DNA from: Oscillatoriales cyanobacterium CG2_30_44_21 | GTDB lineage: Bacteria; Cyanobacteriota; Cyanobacteriia; Pseudanabaenales; Pseudanabaenaceae | NCBI GenBank assembly: GCA_001873375.1 | Contig: MNZA01000200.1 | Location: 1 to 50,407 of the forward strand | Length of the DNA stretch: 50,407 bases | Reading direction: 5' to 3' | Shown here: positions 35,255 through 44,635 of the stretch, piece after piece | How the letters are laid out: every line of letters begins with the position of its first letter | Numbering within the stretch: position 1 is the stretch's first letter | Translations under genes and position numbers: made by a program | The notes under the pieces: model-generated | Told to the model about the DNA's origin: nothing | Seen by the model: the letters and a program-made list of their open reading frames with translations, nothing else | Database searches by the model: none

Positions 35255-37225
35255 CTAAATTACGCGGTCATTACCGCCATCAATGGGAACTTGAGATGCC
35301 GTTGTACAGGCAAATAGGCTGCCACACATTTCTGAGGCAAGCTCAGCGACATGACGACTGGTAACTTCTATCTTCAGTAAATTATTGGTTTTGTATTCTT
35401 CAATTGTCAAGCCATAATGCTTAGCGCGAGAAGCTAGCACTTCCTCTGTCCAGATGCCTGTATCGAAGACTGCATTGGGATGTAAGGTATTGACACGGAT
35501 GCGATCGCCACTCCATTCCAGAGCTGCCACTCGCATCAGCTGGGTGAGTGCTGCTTTGGATGCAGAATAAGCTGCCGCCGCAGGGCCAGGGGCTGGCACA
35601 TTTTTAGAACCGATCGCCACGACCCGACCACCATTGGGCGCGAGTTTCAAGAGTGGATAACATTCTCGCATTAGGACTAGATTTGCTTCCAGATTAATTT
35701 GCATCACCTTCTGCCAAGTTGCTGTATCCATTTTCTCAATCCGACAGCCCGCAGGAAAAATCCCTGCATTGAGAATGAGCATATCCAGACCACCAAAAGA
35801 CTTAACGGTTTGATCGAGGGATGTAGCGATCGCATTTTCATCGCTAACATCGCAGACCAGCCCCATAAAGTCTGGGCGATCGTACAACTTCTCAATGGCA
35901 GGATTAATATCCAGACCTACCACGGCGGCGCCACGTTTTAATAGTGACTCCACGCAAGCTTTGCCGATGCCTGACGCAGCTCCCGTAACGAGAGCAATTT
36001 CACCCATAAAAGCAGGAGACGCACCACTTTTTTTGAGCTTCGCCTGTTCTAATTCCCAATATTCCACCGCAAAGAGATCGTGAGCAGGAAGCGCTTGATA
36101 GCCGCCCAAAAGGTGCGATCGCTGCATAATTTCCCGCGTATGTTCATAAATATCCGCCACAATCGCCGCATCTTGAGCAGATTTACCGACAGTAACCAAT
36201 CCTAATTGGCGATCAAGAATCACGCGAGGAGCGGGATCTAGTATCGTTACAGATTGCGATAATTGCTGAGATTCTTCGGTAAAATAATTCCGATAAGCAT
36301 CTGCATAAGTCATTACATCCCTACCGATTAAAGGGAATCTTTTTGTCCGAATCACATGGTCGGGAGTCGCACAGCCCTGTTGAGACAAAATATGCACATC
36401 TTCTCTTTGGGCAAAGGCTAAATTTTTCTTATCATTATGAGTACTTAAAATCACAGGAAATCCCGCAAATTGGGCAACTTCAGCGCGGAGTTGAGCAATT
36501 TCTAATCGTTCTATTGGCGTTGTTTCTTGAACTTCATAATTAAAATGCCAAGCATTTTGTTTTTGCAAATAGACTTCCGCACGATCTACTAAGGAAATCA
36601 TGCTCTCGTAAGCAGCTTGGGCAGTATCGCCAAAGGAAAAGATGCCGTGATTCATTAGCACCATGCCGATAGTGCGATCGCTTTTTTCAGACTCAAACTT
36701 TTCCGCACAAACTCGCGCTAGATCAAAACCTGGCATCACATAGGGAATAATCACCACATCATTTCCATAAACTTCTTGAATGCGTTCCCATCCATTAGTC
36801 GTGTTGGTGATAGAAATTACGGCATCGGCATGAGTGTGATCGACATATTTATAAGGTAAGCTGGCGTGGAGTATGGTTTCTACGGATGGAGCGGGGGCGC
36901 TTGCTTTGGTCATTTGGGTTTTTAGTTCATTCACCATTTGGGAGTCCGATAGAACTGACAACTTGGCAAGCTTCAATAGATGCGCCATTCGTACAGGTGC
37001 AAAACCAGCTTGGGCAATTGTTTCTAAATCCCAACCACTGCCTTTAACATAGAGAATTTCCTCTTCTTCACCGACAATATTTTTCTCTAGGATTTTGACA
37101 GAAGTATTCCCGCCACCATGCAGAACTAAGGAGCGATCGCGTCCCAATAGTTTTGATGTATATACCCTCAAGCCCAAATCGCCTTTATATTTTGATGCTT
37201 CTGCATCGTTCCACAAACTTTTCAT
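35255..37225 (-). CDS. Aldolase / short-chain dehydrogenase fusion
   Basis: The 656-residue protein joins a class II aldolase and a short-chain dehydrogenase, as in rhamnose-type RhaE/YuxG proteins. The aldolase part (about 1-390) has HTHADAVISITN zinc ligands and NHGIFSFGDTAQ. The dehydrogenase part (about 405-656) has the NAD-binding VTGAASGIGKA, NAG in LILNAGIFP and the catalytic YSASKAA. Known relatives cleave a sugar phosphate and oxidise the lactaldehyde product. No rhamnose genes are adjacent, so the substrate is unknown. The start is ATG 37225 with GGAGAAG just before it. A 23-bp palindrome sits between it and RidA. Confidence 0.9.
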   Translation of the reverse strand: MKSLWNDAEASKYKGDLGLRVYTSKLLGRDRSLVLHGGGNTSVKILEKNIVGEEEEILYVKGSGWDLETIAQAGFAPVRMAHLLKLAKLSVLSDSQMVNELKTQMTKASAPAPSVETILHASLPYKYVDHTHADAVISITNTTNGWERIQEVYGNDVVIIPYVMPGFDLARVCAEKFESEKSDRTIGMVLMNHGIFSFGDTAQAAYESMISLVDRAEVYLQKQNAWHFNYEVQETTPIERLEIAQLRAEVAQFAGFPVILSTHNDKKNLAFAQREDVHILSQQGCATPDHVIRTKRFPLIGRDVMTYADAYRNYFTEESQQLSQSVTILDPAPRVILDRQLGLVTVGKSAQDAAIVADIYEHTREIMQRSHLLGGYQALPAHDLFAVEYWELEQAKLKKSGASPAFMGEIALVTGAASGIGKACVESLLKRGAAVVGLDINPAIEKLYDRPDFMGLVCDVSDENAIATSLDQTVKSFGGLDMLILNAGIFPAGCRIEKMDTATWQKVMQINLEANLVLMRECYPLLKLAPNGGRVVAIGSKNVPAPGPAAAAYSASKAALTQLMRVAALEWSGDRIRVNTLHPNAVFDTGIWTEEVLASRAKHYGLTIEEYKTNNLLKIEVTSRHVAELASEMCGSLFACTTASQVPIDGGNDRVI

Positions 37226-37253
37226 TTCTTCTCCATATATGGCTTACAGCGAG

Positions 37254-37302
37254 CAATTTAAAAAAGTCCCGCCCGCTACGCGGGCGGGACTTTTTTAAAT
37301 TG
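37254..37302. repeat. 23-bp palindrome overlapping ridA stop
   Basis: Perfect 23-bp stem with GCCCGC core and TAC loop. The right arm includes the final Ile codon and stop of ridA. It lies 28 bp before the aldolase-dehydrogenase start, so it separates two genes that could otherwise share a transcript. Confidence 0.93.
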
Positions 37303-37687
37303 CGACAATGCACTCAATTTCGACAAGGGCATCAAGGGGAAGTCGGGCGACTTGAACTGTCGAACGGGCAGGGAATGGCGCAGGGAAGTACTTGCCATAG
37401 ATGGCATTTACCTTAGGAAAGTCTGCCATATCTGCCAAGAACACAGTGGTTTTAATGACATTACTAAAATCAGCCCCAGCTTCAGTTAGTACAGCTTGAA
37501 TATTCTTGATTACCTGTTCGGCTTGTTCTTCAACTGTGGTGGCGACAATTTTACCAATGGCGGGATCGATCGCAATTTGCCCTGCCATAAATATTAATTT
37601 ACTGGTGGCTGGCACTGCGATCGCTTGATTGTAAGGACCCACTGGTTCAGGGGCTTGACTGCTGCGAATTACTTCTTTTTGACTCAT
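37295..37687 (-). CDS. ridA: RidA-family enamine/imine deaminase
   Basis: RidA hydrolyses reactive enamine/imine intermediates made by PLP enzymes such as threonine dehydratase. The 130-residue protein is of standard length: PVGPYNQAIAV, IFMAGQIAIDPA, DFSNVIKTTVFLADM, and the active-site region FPARSTVQVARLPLDALVEIECIVAI with the conserved Arg and Glu. Cytosolic trimer by family. ATG 37687. Confidence 0.95.
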   Translation of the reverse strand: MSQKEVIRSSQAPEPVGPYNQAIAVPATSKLIFMAGQIAIDPAIGKIVATTVEEQAEQVIKNIQAVLTEAGADFSNVIKTTVFLADMADFPKVNAIYGKYFPAPFPARSTVQVARLPLDALVEIECIVAI

Positions 37688-37732
37688 ATTTAATTAGGCG
37701 CAATATTATTCCATTGCCAAGTATAAATCCTG

Positions 37733-37895
37733 ACCGTAAAAATTTTAAAAGTGTTGCGATGCAACACTTTTAAAATTTTTACGGTGATCCGTTAGCAAAG
37801 TCTAAGCTTTGAATTGCGGGTAATCACTGCTAAAATTTTGGACAAAGCGCTTCGCGCTTAGATGCAAACCCAAAGAATTTTTGAAAATTCTTTGG
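37733..37895. repeat. Palindromes in divergent gap before 37918
   Basis: A perfect 25-bp stem with GAT loop (37733-37785), an AAGCGCTTCGCGCTT leader-like piece (37845-37859), and a 12-bp A/T-rich stem (37870-37895). The two flanking genes are divergent. Confidence 0.9.
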
Positions 37896-37917
37896 CTTAA
37901 TTTCGGAGTGGCTTCCT

Positions 37918-38346
37918 GTGACTAAGGATTTTGATTGGAGTGATGTGGCGGCGCAGATCCGAGAGACTAGAGATTTGCTAGATGAAATTGAGCAGCGCTT
38001 CCATCATCTCCAAGATAATCTGACTAAAAAGCAAGATTTACTAGCACAGCAAGAACAAACGCGATCGCAACTCAACGAAATCCAACAGCTTACAGAACCC
38101 GAAAGCCAGTCAAAAATTCGCCGTAAGCCAACGGGCAAGCCATCAAATAGTGATGAGCATAGTATTCATAAAGATCAGCTTTTAAAGCAATTGGAAGAAA
38201 TTGGCGTGCGTCTGGAACAAATTGAAGTGGAACTAGAGAGTCGATTGATTTCATGGAGTAGTTTTCGAGAACCATTTTGGCAAGTAGTCCGCTTTGTCGG
38301 TTTAGGAATTGCGATCGGTGTGATCTTAAAAAGTTGCGCGGGGTAG
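37918..38346 (+). CDS. Coiled-coil protein with C-terminal membrane anchor
   Basis: I recognise no named family. The 142-residue protein starts at GTG with GGAG nine bases upstream. It is highly charged: about 1-60 forms a coiled coil (DLLDEIEQRFHHLQDNLTKKQDLLAQQEQ), as does about 80-110, then comes a single C-terminal hydrophobic helix (VGLGIAIGVILKS). That layout suggests a tail-anchored membrane protein. It ends in a stem-loop. Confidence 0.65.
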   Translation: MTKDFDWSDVAAQIRETRDLLDEIEQRFHHLQDNLTKKQDLLAQQEQTRSQLNEIQQLTEPESQSKIRRKPTGKPSNSDEHSIHKDQLLKQLEEIGVRLEQIEVELESRLISWSSFREPFWQVVRFVGLGIAIGVILKSCAG

Positions 38347-38353
38347 TCAAGCT

Positions 38354-38398
38354 ACAAAAAAATAAAAGCGTTGCTTCGCAACGCTTTTATTTTTTTGT
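38354..38398. terminator. 21-bp stem-loop terminator
   Basis: Perfect 21-bp stem with TTC loop, A-run on the left and T-run on the right, eight bases after the stop of the coiled-coil gene. Core GCGTTGC. Confidence 0.9.
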
Positions 38399-38481
38399 GG
38401 ATCACTTTTGAACCTTTTGCATGGCAATGTTGTCCAAACACCTGTAACGATAAATCAGCCTTCTTCCAAGGGGAAACTTAA

Positions 38482-38928
38482 ATGCTTAACAATTTTAAGA
38501 AAATCGCCGCGATCGCCTGTGCAACTATTGTAGTTGGCGCAGCTAGCCTTCCTAGTTTTGTCTCGGCTCAAACTTCTATGCCAAATCGTATGGAAAATCG
38601 TAAGCTCCGTGGCGAAGGCGCTTGGAAAAATCTGAACCTCACCGAAGCTCAAAAGACGCAAATGAAGTCAATTCGCGAAAATGCGAAAACACGCCGTGAA
38701 GCAGTGTTGACCGCCGAACAACGCGCCCTAATTGCTCAAGCTGGACAATCTGGCGATCGCAAGGGAGTCATGAAGTCTTTGAATTTGACTGAAGCTCAAA
38801 AGCAACAGATGAAAGCAATCATGCAGGACTCCAAGACTCAAGTGGAAAATGTGCTAACTCCTGAGCAGAAACAACAAATTGCCAAGTTCCGCGAGGAACG
38901 TGGCGGACGACGCGGCGGTATGCAATAA
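38482..38928 (+). CDS. Periplasmic Spy/CpxP-like protein
   Basis: A secreted 148-residue protein of the Spy/CpxP (LTxxQ) family, whose members act as periplasmic chaperones or stress sensors. After a signal peptide ending near VSA, it has two similar blocks: LNLTEAQKTQMKSIREN...VLTAEQRALIAQ and LNLTEAQKQQMKAIMQD...VLTPEQKQQIAKF. The second block follows the first by about 42 residues, so this is an internal duplication. The Gly/Arg-rich end is unstructured. The ATG follows AAGGGGA. It is convergent with the ComFB gene. Confidence 0.85.
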   Translation: MLNNFKKIAAIACATIVVGAASLPSFVSAQTSMPNRMENRKLRGEGAWKNLNLTEAQKTQMKSIRENAKTRREAVLTAEQRALIAQAGQSGDRKGVMKSLNLTEAQKQQMKAIMQDSKTQVENVLTPEQKQQIAKFREERGGRRGGMQ

Positions 38929-39030
38929 TACCAATTCCCAAAAGTGTAGTCACACTTTTGGGAATTGAAAACCAAACCCATACTGGGTTTTCAAACAAAG
39001 AAATGGCGTAGGCATTTCTTTGTTTGGTAT
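38928..39030. repeat. 103-bp ATACCAA element, copy 2
   Basis: Inverted relative to copy 1 at 24449 and of identical length. It starts on the last base of the upstream stop codon. The 16-bp stem differs from copy 1 by two base pairs changed on both strands, and the other stem by one such pair. One G-to-C change leaves a mismatch. Loop bases are swapped in orientation. Confidence 0.93.
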
Positions 39031-39053
39031 GAGCGCATTGCGCCGCCATTTGT

Positions 39054-40322
39054 TTAGATCACCCCATCGACAGCCATTTCTTCGCGAGTGTAGGAAATCG
39101 AAAAGTCGAGGAAAGTGGCGTATAAGTCAATCTCCGCTACAGCTGGGAAAAGCCGTAAGGTGCTAATGCCAAGGCTTTTGGGATTATCGGCTAACCAGCC
39201 AAAAGCTTCTTTAGTATTGGTTCTGACGACTAAAATCTCACCTTCAGGACTTTGGCTGAGAGATAACTCGGCATCTCCAGGTTTTAAGTACATTTCACTG
39301 TAAATCTGTCCCAGCATCCGCCACTGCTGCCGCCAATAGGTCATGCCATGTCTTTCATGATCGAGCGCATATTCAGCGAGAGGAAAGATATTTTTCCAAG
39401 TGATATCATTCCTTTGAAACATCTGTCTCAATTCAGCGATCGCCTGTTCGCAGTCTTCTTCAAACTTCAGTAAAGGAATGGGATCGGTAAGACGGCGCGG
39501 CGTTTTGCTAAGGGTCATCAGCGCTTGAATGATCGTTGACTCGATTTGGCTAGATAACTGCTCATTAGCCCTTTGCGTTTGCCACACGATCCCCTGCTCG
39601 GTGGTGGCATACATTGAGGGCAAGCGATTCAACACATAGGCACAAACATCATCAAGCCCCACTTGGCGCGGCAACACATTTCCCATCTTGGAGATTTGAT
39701 GGACGACTTCTTGCTTTACCAATACTTCCAAAACATTTACGACAAAGTAAGAAGCGGAAATGATGTATGAGTCTAATTCTTGATTCGGTAGTTCACTTTT
39801 GTTTTGCCAAGCGCGATTATTTTTGGTTTCTTGATGTCCAATGCCTTTTCTTTGCAGATAGCCTTTGATTTCATTGAGGCGATCGCGATCGCCAAAGCTC
39901 AGCCCCGCATATTCGGGCGAATGCGTAACTAGCTCTAGGGTGCTTTGAAAAGTCTGCGGCACTTGTTGCCAAGTCAAAGATGGCTTTTTAAAAAGTTTTT
40001 GCAATTTTGCCAAAACATGAGCTGGGGTTTCGACTTTACTGGCGGCAATTTTTGTCGATTGACGCAGCGGGTCGCGCTTGATGCCTAGCAAGGCTTGCTT
40101 AACGGCATTAACAATTTGATTTTGAAATTCACTATGGGCGCGTTTGCGCTGTTGCAGCCAGCCTCGACTCGTACTCGCATACAGCACAGGCAAACGATTA
40201 AGCGCGAAGGCGGTGACTTCACTCAAATTTATGGCTTGTTGTGCGGTTGGGCTAAGCGGCTTAATCTGTTCCTGTATCTCAACAACAACAATTTCCTCAA
40301 CGGCATTTTTGAGGCTGGTCAT
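39054..40322 (-). CDS. Double ComFB-domain protein
   Basis: ComFB is a small late-competence domain of unknown mechanism; in cyanobacteria and other bacteria such domains have been linked with cyclic-di-GMP or signalling. This 422-residue protein carries two copies: about 1-75 (VTAFALNRLPVLYASTSRGW) and about 195-265 (VCAYVLNRLPSMYATTEQGIVW). Each is followed by a second segment, the latter with RLNEIKGYLQRKGIGHQ. The C-terminal 120 residues (about 300-422) have no recognised domain. No com genes are adjacent. ATG 40322; TAA stop near a repeat. Confidence 0.8.
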   Translation of the reverse strand: MTSLKNAVEEIVVVEIQEQIKPLSPTAQQAINLSEVTAFALNRLPVLYASTSRGWLQQRKRAHSEFQNQIVNAVKQALLGIKRDPLRQSTKIAASKVETPAHVLAKLQKLFKKPSLTWQQVPQTFQSTLELVTHSPEYAGLSFGDRDRLNEIKGYLQRKGIGHQETKNNRAWQNKSELPNQELDSYIISASYFVVNVLEVLVKQEVVHQISKMGNVLPRQVGLDDVCAYVLNRLPSMYATTEQGIVWQTQRANEQLSSQIESTIIQALMTLSKTPRRLTDPIPLLKFEEDCEQAIAELRQMFQRNDITWKNIFPLAEYALDHERHGMTYWRQQWRMLGQIYSEMYLKPGDAELSLSQSPEGEILVVRTNTKEAFGWLADNPKSLGISTLRLFPAVAEIDLYATFLDFSISYTREEMAVDGVI

Positions 40323-40398
40323 GATTTTTTAAATTACTTATTAAACTATATTACCCAAAACTTATAGCCAGCGTCATCTGATTTATGACCAATCAAAC

Positions 40399-40520
40399 AC
40401 CCCACAAAGAGAGGCAGCGCGGTGCGCTGCCTCTCTTTGTGGGGTAATCAATAGTAACGCGGCAAAGCCTTTACAGCGCTTTCCCAAATCTGCCAATAGA
40501 GTACGCCATTACTCTATTGG
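40399..40520. repeat. Palindromes in ComFB/gyrA divergent gap
   Basis: A perfect 22-bp stem with GGT loop (40399-40445), a leader-like TTTACAGCGCTTTC (40470-40483), and an 11-bp stem with CGCCAT loop (40493-40520). The gap contains the starts of two divergent genes. Confidence 0.9.
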
Positions 40521-40601
40521 GCTTAATTTCCATAATTTTGGTTGAAACTGTTACATTGTTTTCAAGTACTGTGATTATTTTGAAAAGCGTTCGTAGATTT
40601 T

Positions 40602-43319
40602 ATGGCAAAGCAAGGGCAGCAACAGCTAAATTTTGGATTGGAGTCAAATGGGGGGAATATCATTCCGACTTCACTTCATTCAGAAATGCAGCGATCATAT
40701 TTAGAGTACGCCATGAGCGTAATTGTTGGTCGTGCGCTGCCCGATGCCCGTGATGGGCTGAAGCCTGTCCACCGACGGATTATTTACGCTATGCATGAGC
40801 TGGGCTTATTGCCAGAGCGTCCCTTTCGTAAATGCGCCCGTGTAGTTGGCGATGTCTTGGGTAAGTATCACCCCCACGGCGATCAATCGGTCTATGAGGC
40901 GCTGGTGCGATTAGTCCAAGATTTTTCGAGTCGTTATCCTTTGTTGGCGGGGCATGGCAACTTCGGCTCAGTGGATAATGATCCTGCGGCGGCGATGCGC
41001 TATACCGAATGTCGCTTAGCGGCGATCGGCAATGAGGCATTACTAGGAGAAATTGAAGAAGAAGTTGTAGACTTCGTGGACAACTTTGATGGCTCTGAAC
41101 AGGAACCATCGGTACTGCCCGCTCAGTTGCCCATGCTGCTGCTCAATGGTTCTACAGGAATTGCCGTTGGCATGGCAACGAATATCCCACCCCATAATTT
41201 GGGTGAAGTGATTGATGGCGCGATCGCCTTAATTGACAATCCCAATCTATCTGATGAGCAATTACTGACCTTGATTCCCGCGCCAGACTTTCCCACGGGC
41301 GGAATTATTATGGATGCCACGGGTGTACGCGAAGCATACTTGACGGGGCGCGGCAGCATTACCACTCGCGGTGTTGCCTCGGTCGAGCAGATGGGCGGAA
41401 AGGGAACTGGTAAGCGCCAAAAATTAGCGATTATCATTACCGAGCTTCCCTATCAAGTGAATAAGTCGGCATGGATTGAGAAGATCGCCGAACTGGTCAA
41501 TAATGGCAAGATCGAGGGAATTTCTGATATTCGCGATGAAAGCGATCGCACAGGAATGCGGGTTGTGATTGAACTTAAAAAAGATATCATTCCCGAAATC
41601 ATTCTGGATCAACTCTATCGCCACACTGCTTTGCAGAGTAACTTTGGCGTAATTTTGCTGGCGCTCAAAGGTTCACTGCCAAAGCAAATGAGCTTGCGCG
41701 AACTATTGCAGGAATTTCTTGACTTCAGGGAAGAAACCCTTGCCAAACGTTTTCGATATGAACTCAAGAAGGCTCAGGAAAAGTCCCATTTATTAGAAGG
41801 ATTAGTTCTCGTTCTCCAAGATCTTGATCGCCTAATTAGAATCCTCAGATTTGCCAACAATAGCGCCCTAGCCAAAGGCGACTTACAAACAGAGTTTGGA
41901 CTTTCAGAAGTACAAGCTGAGGCGATTTTGTCGATGCCTCTGCGCCGCATTACCGCGATTGAGCAGCAAAAAATCCGTGAAGAACTCGATGGCTTGCAGC
42001 AACAAGTTACTAGACTTGAAAGATTACTTGGCGATCGCCGTGAATTGTTGAAGTATCTCAAAAAAGAACTGCGCGATCATAAAAAGAGACATAGTGATCA
42101 GCGCCGCACCTATCTTGCTTGGGAACATTCCAGTGAGACTCCAAAACCAGATGCTTTGATATCTGAGAATTTGGATAAACCTAAATCTAAAAAGACTCAA
42201 GCAAAGATTGAAACACCTGAAAATGAGGCAGTCGAAGCTGCTGAGTCGCAAATTATAGAAGTTGTTCCTAAAACTAATCGCAAGTCTTCTCCAAAAAATA
42301 ACCAACTCAAACAGGTAGAAGTCCCTCTGATTTCCCTCACCACTGAGCTAAACATTCCCATTGCCGAACCGCAGGACATTACAGTACAAATTACTCACAA
42401 GGGCTATGTCAAAGTCTTAGAGAATAATTCTAAAATATCCCATTCTACCAATCTCAATGATGATGTGATGATTGCTAACTACGATACTCGTAGCGATCGC
42501 GATCTAGTACTACTGACCAAATCAGGAAGAGCTTTGCCGCTAGGTCTAACCAATATTCCATTGGTCAGAGGCAAAGGACGGGGAACTCCTCTAGTGACAC
42601 TTCTATCTGATAATGCGGAGAAGATTGTTTCTCAATTTGTTGGGGAAAAGGATGCTCAATCCAGTGACAGGAAGTTAGTTGTGCTGTCAAGTCAAGGCAA
42701 AATCAAAAGGTCTTTTCTAGCAGAGTTTGCCGACATGAACTCCAGAGGATTAATTGTTGCCAAGTTGAAAGAAGATGACTCGCTGTTTTGGGCGGATATT
42801 GTCAGCGATGATCAAGAATTGGCGATCGCTACTTCCGCAGGTCGTATCCTGCGCCTCAAAGCTGATGAAACCCAAATTCCGACAGTTGGTCGCACTGCTT
42901 CAGGCAATATGGCTTTGCGGTTAGGCAGTTCCGAAACTCAGATCGGTGTATCAAAACTAGATTTAAAGCAGCATCCTGAGTCAGAGTTAATTTTGATTAC
43001 GGCTGAAGGTTTTGCCAAACGCTTATCGGCGGCACATATTCGCGCGGCGGTCAGAGGTGCGATCGGTTCGCAATGCTTCAAATTCCAATCACGCACTGAC
43101 AGTTTAGTAAGTATGACCGCGATCGCCAATCCCCGCTTAGATCTGCCAGTCACTTTCCTAATCGGTTTAGATAATGATGCAGGTTTGCGAACCGTGCAAA
43201 TGCCCTTGGGCGCGATTCCCTTGGAGTTGCCCAATGGTTTTGGGCGTTCCATATTTGCGGGTGAGAGTGATTTAGGAAGATCAGAAAAGGTAATTCGCGT
43301 GGTTTCTATTAACTGCTGA
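40602..43319 (+). CDS. gyrA: DNA gyrase subunit A type topoisomerase
   Basis: The A subunit of a type II topoisomerase, cleaving and rejoining DNA. The N-terminal domain has [25 protein letters not shown] and the active-site Tyr134 in MRYTECRL. The 905-residue length is longer than E. coli GyrA mainly because of an extra low-complexity linker (about 507-590, Lys/Glu/Pro/Ser-rich) before the C-terminal beta-pinwheel. The pinwheel contains a degenerate GyrA box (VRGKGRGTP). Cyanobacteria may carry two GyrA/ParC paralogues, so gyrase versus topo IV is not certain. ATG 40602. Confidence 0.92.
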   Translation: MAKQGQQQLNFGLESNGGNIIPTSLHSEMQRSYLEYAMSVIVGRALPDARDGLKPVHRRIIYAMHELGLLPERPFRKCARVVGDVLGKYHPHGDQSVYEALVRLVQDFSSRYPLLAGHGNFGSVDNDPAAAMRYTECRLAAIGNEALLGEIEEEVVDFVDNFDGSEQEPSVLPAQLPMLLLNGSTGIAVGMATNIPPHNLGEVIDGAIALIDNPNLSDEQLLTLIPAPDFPTGGIIMDATGVREAYLTGRGSITTRGVASVEQMGGKGTGKRQKLAIIITELPYQVNKSAWIEKIAELVNNGKIEGISDIRDESDRTGMRVVIELKKDIIPEIILDQLYRHTALQSNFGVILLALKGSLPKQMSLRELLQEFLDFREETLAKRFRYELKKAQEKSHLLEGLVLVLQDLDRLIRILRFANNSALAKGDLQTEFGLSEVQAEAILSMPLRRITAIEQQKIREELDGLQQQVTRLERLLGDRRELLKYLKKELRDHKKRHSDQRRTYLAWEHSSETPKPDALISENLDKPKSKKTQAKIETPENEAVEAAESQIIEVVPKTNRKSSPKNNQLKQVEVPLISLTTELNIPIAEPQDITVQITHKGYVKVLENNSKISHSTNLNDDVMIANYDTRSDRDLVLLTKSGRALPLGLTNIPLVRGKGRGTPLVTLLSDNAEKIVSQFVGEKDAQSSDRKLVVLSSQGKIKRSFLAEFADMNSRGLIVAKLKEDDSLFWADIVSDDQELAIATSAGRILRLKADETQIPTVGRTASGNMALRLGSSETQIGVSKLDLKQHPESELILITAEGFAKRLSAAHIRAAVRGAIGSQCFKFQSRTDSLVSMTAIANPRLDLPVTFLIGLDNDAGLRTVQMPLGAIPLELPNGFGRSIFAGESDLGRSEKVIRVVSINC

Positions 43320-43321
43320 TC

Positions 43322-43392
43322 GCCTCTTGCCAATCAAAAATTAGCGGTGCGGCGCAAAGCGCCGCACCGCTAATTTTTGATTGGCAAGAGGC
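43322..43392. repeat. 34-bp perfect palindrome after gyrA
   Basis: The longest stem in the window: 34 bp with no mismatch and an AAA loop, core GGTGCGGCGC. It spans nearly all of the gap between gyrA and the convergent tonB-like gene, stopping one base before the latter's stop codon. Confidence 0.96.
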
Positions 43393-44598
43393 CTAAGGAA
43401 ACACATACCTAGCAACCACAAAGCGATAAATCCCACTTTGAGGATTGTCGATGGGCTGAAATCGGTAGCCTTTAGCTGTTTCCAAAACAACTTCTACCAT
43501 TTCTCGATCCGCATCGACTAACTCGCGATCGCCACTTGTATAACCAGCTAGCTGGATTTCTCCACTGGGAGATACAATCCAATAGCAGACGATAGTACCT
43601 TTCTTGCCATTTAAGTTAGTTGTTTTGGCGGGAATCCATGCCACACCTTTTTCCCGATTTTGATCAGGATTAGCAATTAAAGTTTCTGGCGGCGCAATCT
43701 GTGTTGTTATGAGAAGATTTTTATCAATTAGATTTTTGATCCGTTTGTCAGTGGCAACCAAAGCAAGAATGTTGCCGCCTGCACTTGAGTTGAGTCCATC
43801 GGAGTTAGATGGAGACGGCACAGATGGCTGTGATACGGGAGTAGGATCTTCGACTGGCTCTTGAGTGGGTTTTGGCGCAGTTCTTCGCGGTGTGACCGAA
43901 ATTTTGGTGGGACTAGAATTTGCAGGTCTAGGTCGGGTTACAGTGACTCTCTGGGGGGTAGGAGTGGATTGACTTGAGCTAGTTCTGGGCGCGGGAGTGA
44001 CCTGATTATTTTCATTTCTAATGCCGCCACCTTGGAACTCCGATCGCAGGTTGCTACTAGAGCCATTATTGGGATCGCTATTGTCAATTCGTGAGGCGAT
44101 CGCTAAGTTAGACAAAGAATTTTGCGGAGTCGGCAGTTTTAGTTGAGGTCGGACAAATTCTGGTGGAGAAATTGCGCTAGGAGTATTGAGTAAGGGTGGA
44201 ATCCCAAAGGGGAGACTTGAAGAGATGGGGGGTAGATCTTCTAATTGTTCAAGGTTAGCTAGATCTAGAGGCTGCGGTAATGAATCGAGGGGTGAACTTA
44301 ATTTAGGCTCTGAAGGCTTGACAAATAGATTGTCAAGTAGAGATTTTTCAGGGAGTAGTGATTTTGGGCTGAGAGTCTTGGCGGGCAACTGCACCATAGG
44401 CAGTTTGGTAAAGGTGACTTCTTTGGCTGGCGCGTCTTTGGGGAGGGGGCTGGGGGTCAACAACACAAACAGACCATGAAGCCCGAGGGAGCCAATCAGC
44501 AGCGACCAAAAAGGGTTTTGGATGATTAACTTTCCTGCTTTGTCGGCAAACTGACGCAGAGGTATATTCGACAGAGATTTAGACACAGGGTTGGACAT
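43393..44598 (-). CDS. TonB-like energy-transducer protein
   Basis: A 401-residue protein with one N-terminal membrane segment (WSLLIGSLGLHGLFVLL, about residues 24-42) and a long Pro/Ser-rich periplasmic stretch. It ends in a C-terminal domain with KGTIVCYWIVSPSGEIQLAGYTSGDRELVDADREMVEVV, which resembles a TonB C-terminal fold. With ExbD upstream, it is likely the energy transducer for an outer-membrane transporter, or a related motor protein. ATG 44598 is used; the TTG-opened frame to 44694 would overlap exbD. Confidence 0.8.
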   Translation of the reverse strand: MSNPVSKSLSNIPLRQFADKAGKLIIQNPFWSLLIGSLGLHGLFVLLTPSPLPKDAPAKEVTFTKLPMVQLPAKTLSPKSLLPEKSLLDNLFVKPSEPKLSSPLDSLPQPLDLANLEQLEDLPPISSSLPFGIPPLLNTPSAISPPEFVRPQLKLPTPQNSLSNLAIASRIDNSDPNNGSSSNLRSEFQGGGIRNENNQVTPAPRTSSSQSTPTPQRVTVTRPRPANSSPTKISVTPRRTAPKPTQEPVEDPTPVSQPSVPSPSNSDGLNSSAGGNILALVATDKRIKNLIDKNLLITTQIAPPETLIANPDQNREKGVAWIPAKTTNLNGKKGTIVCYWIVSPSGEIQLAGYTSGDRELVDADREMVEVVLETAKGYRFQPIDNPQSGIYRFVVARYVFP

Positions 44599-44635
44599 AG
44601 AATTATTCACTTGATCTACGTTTACACCAATTGTA

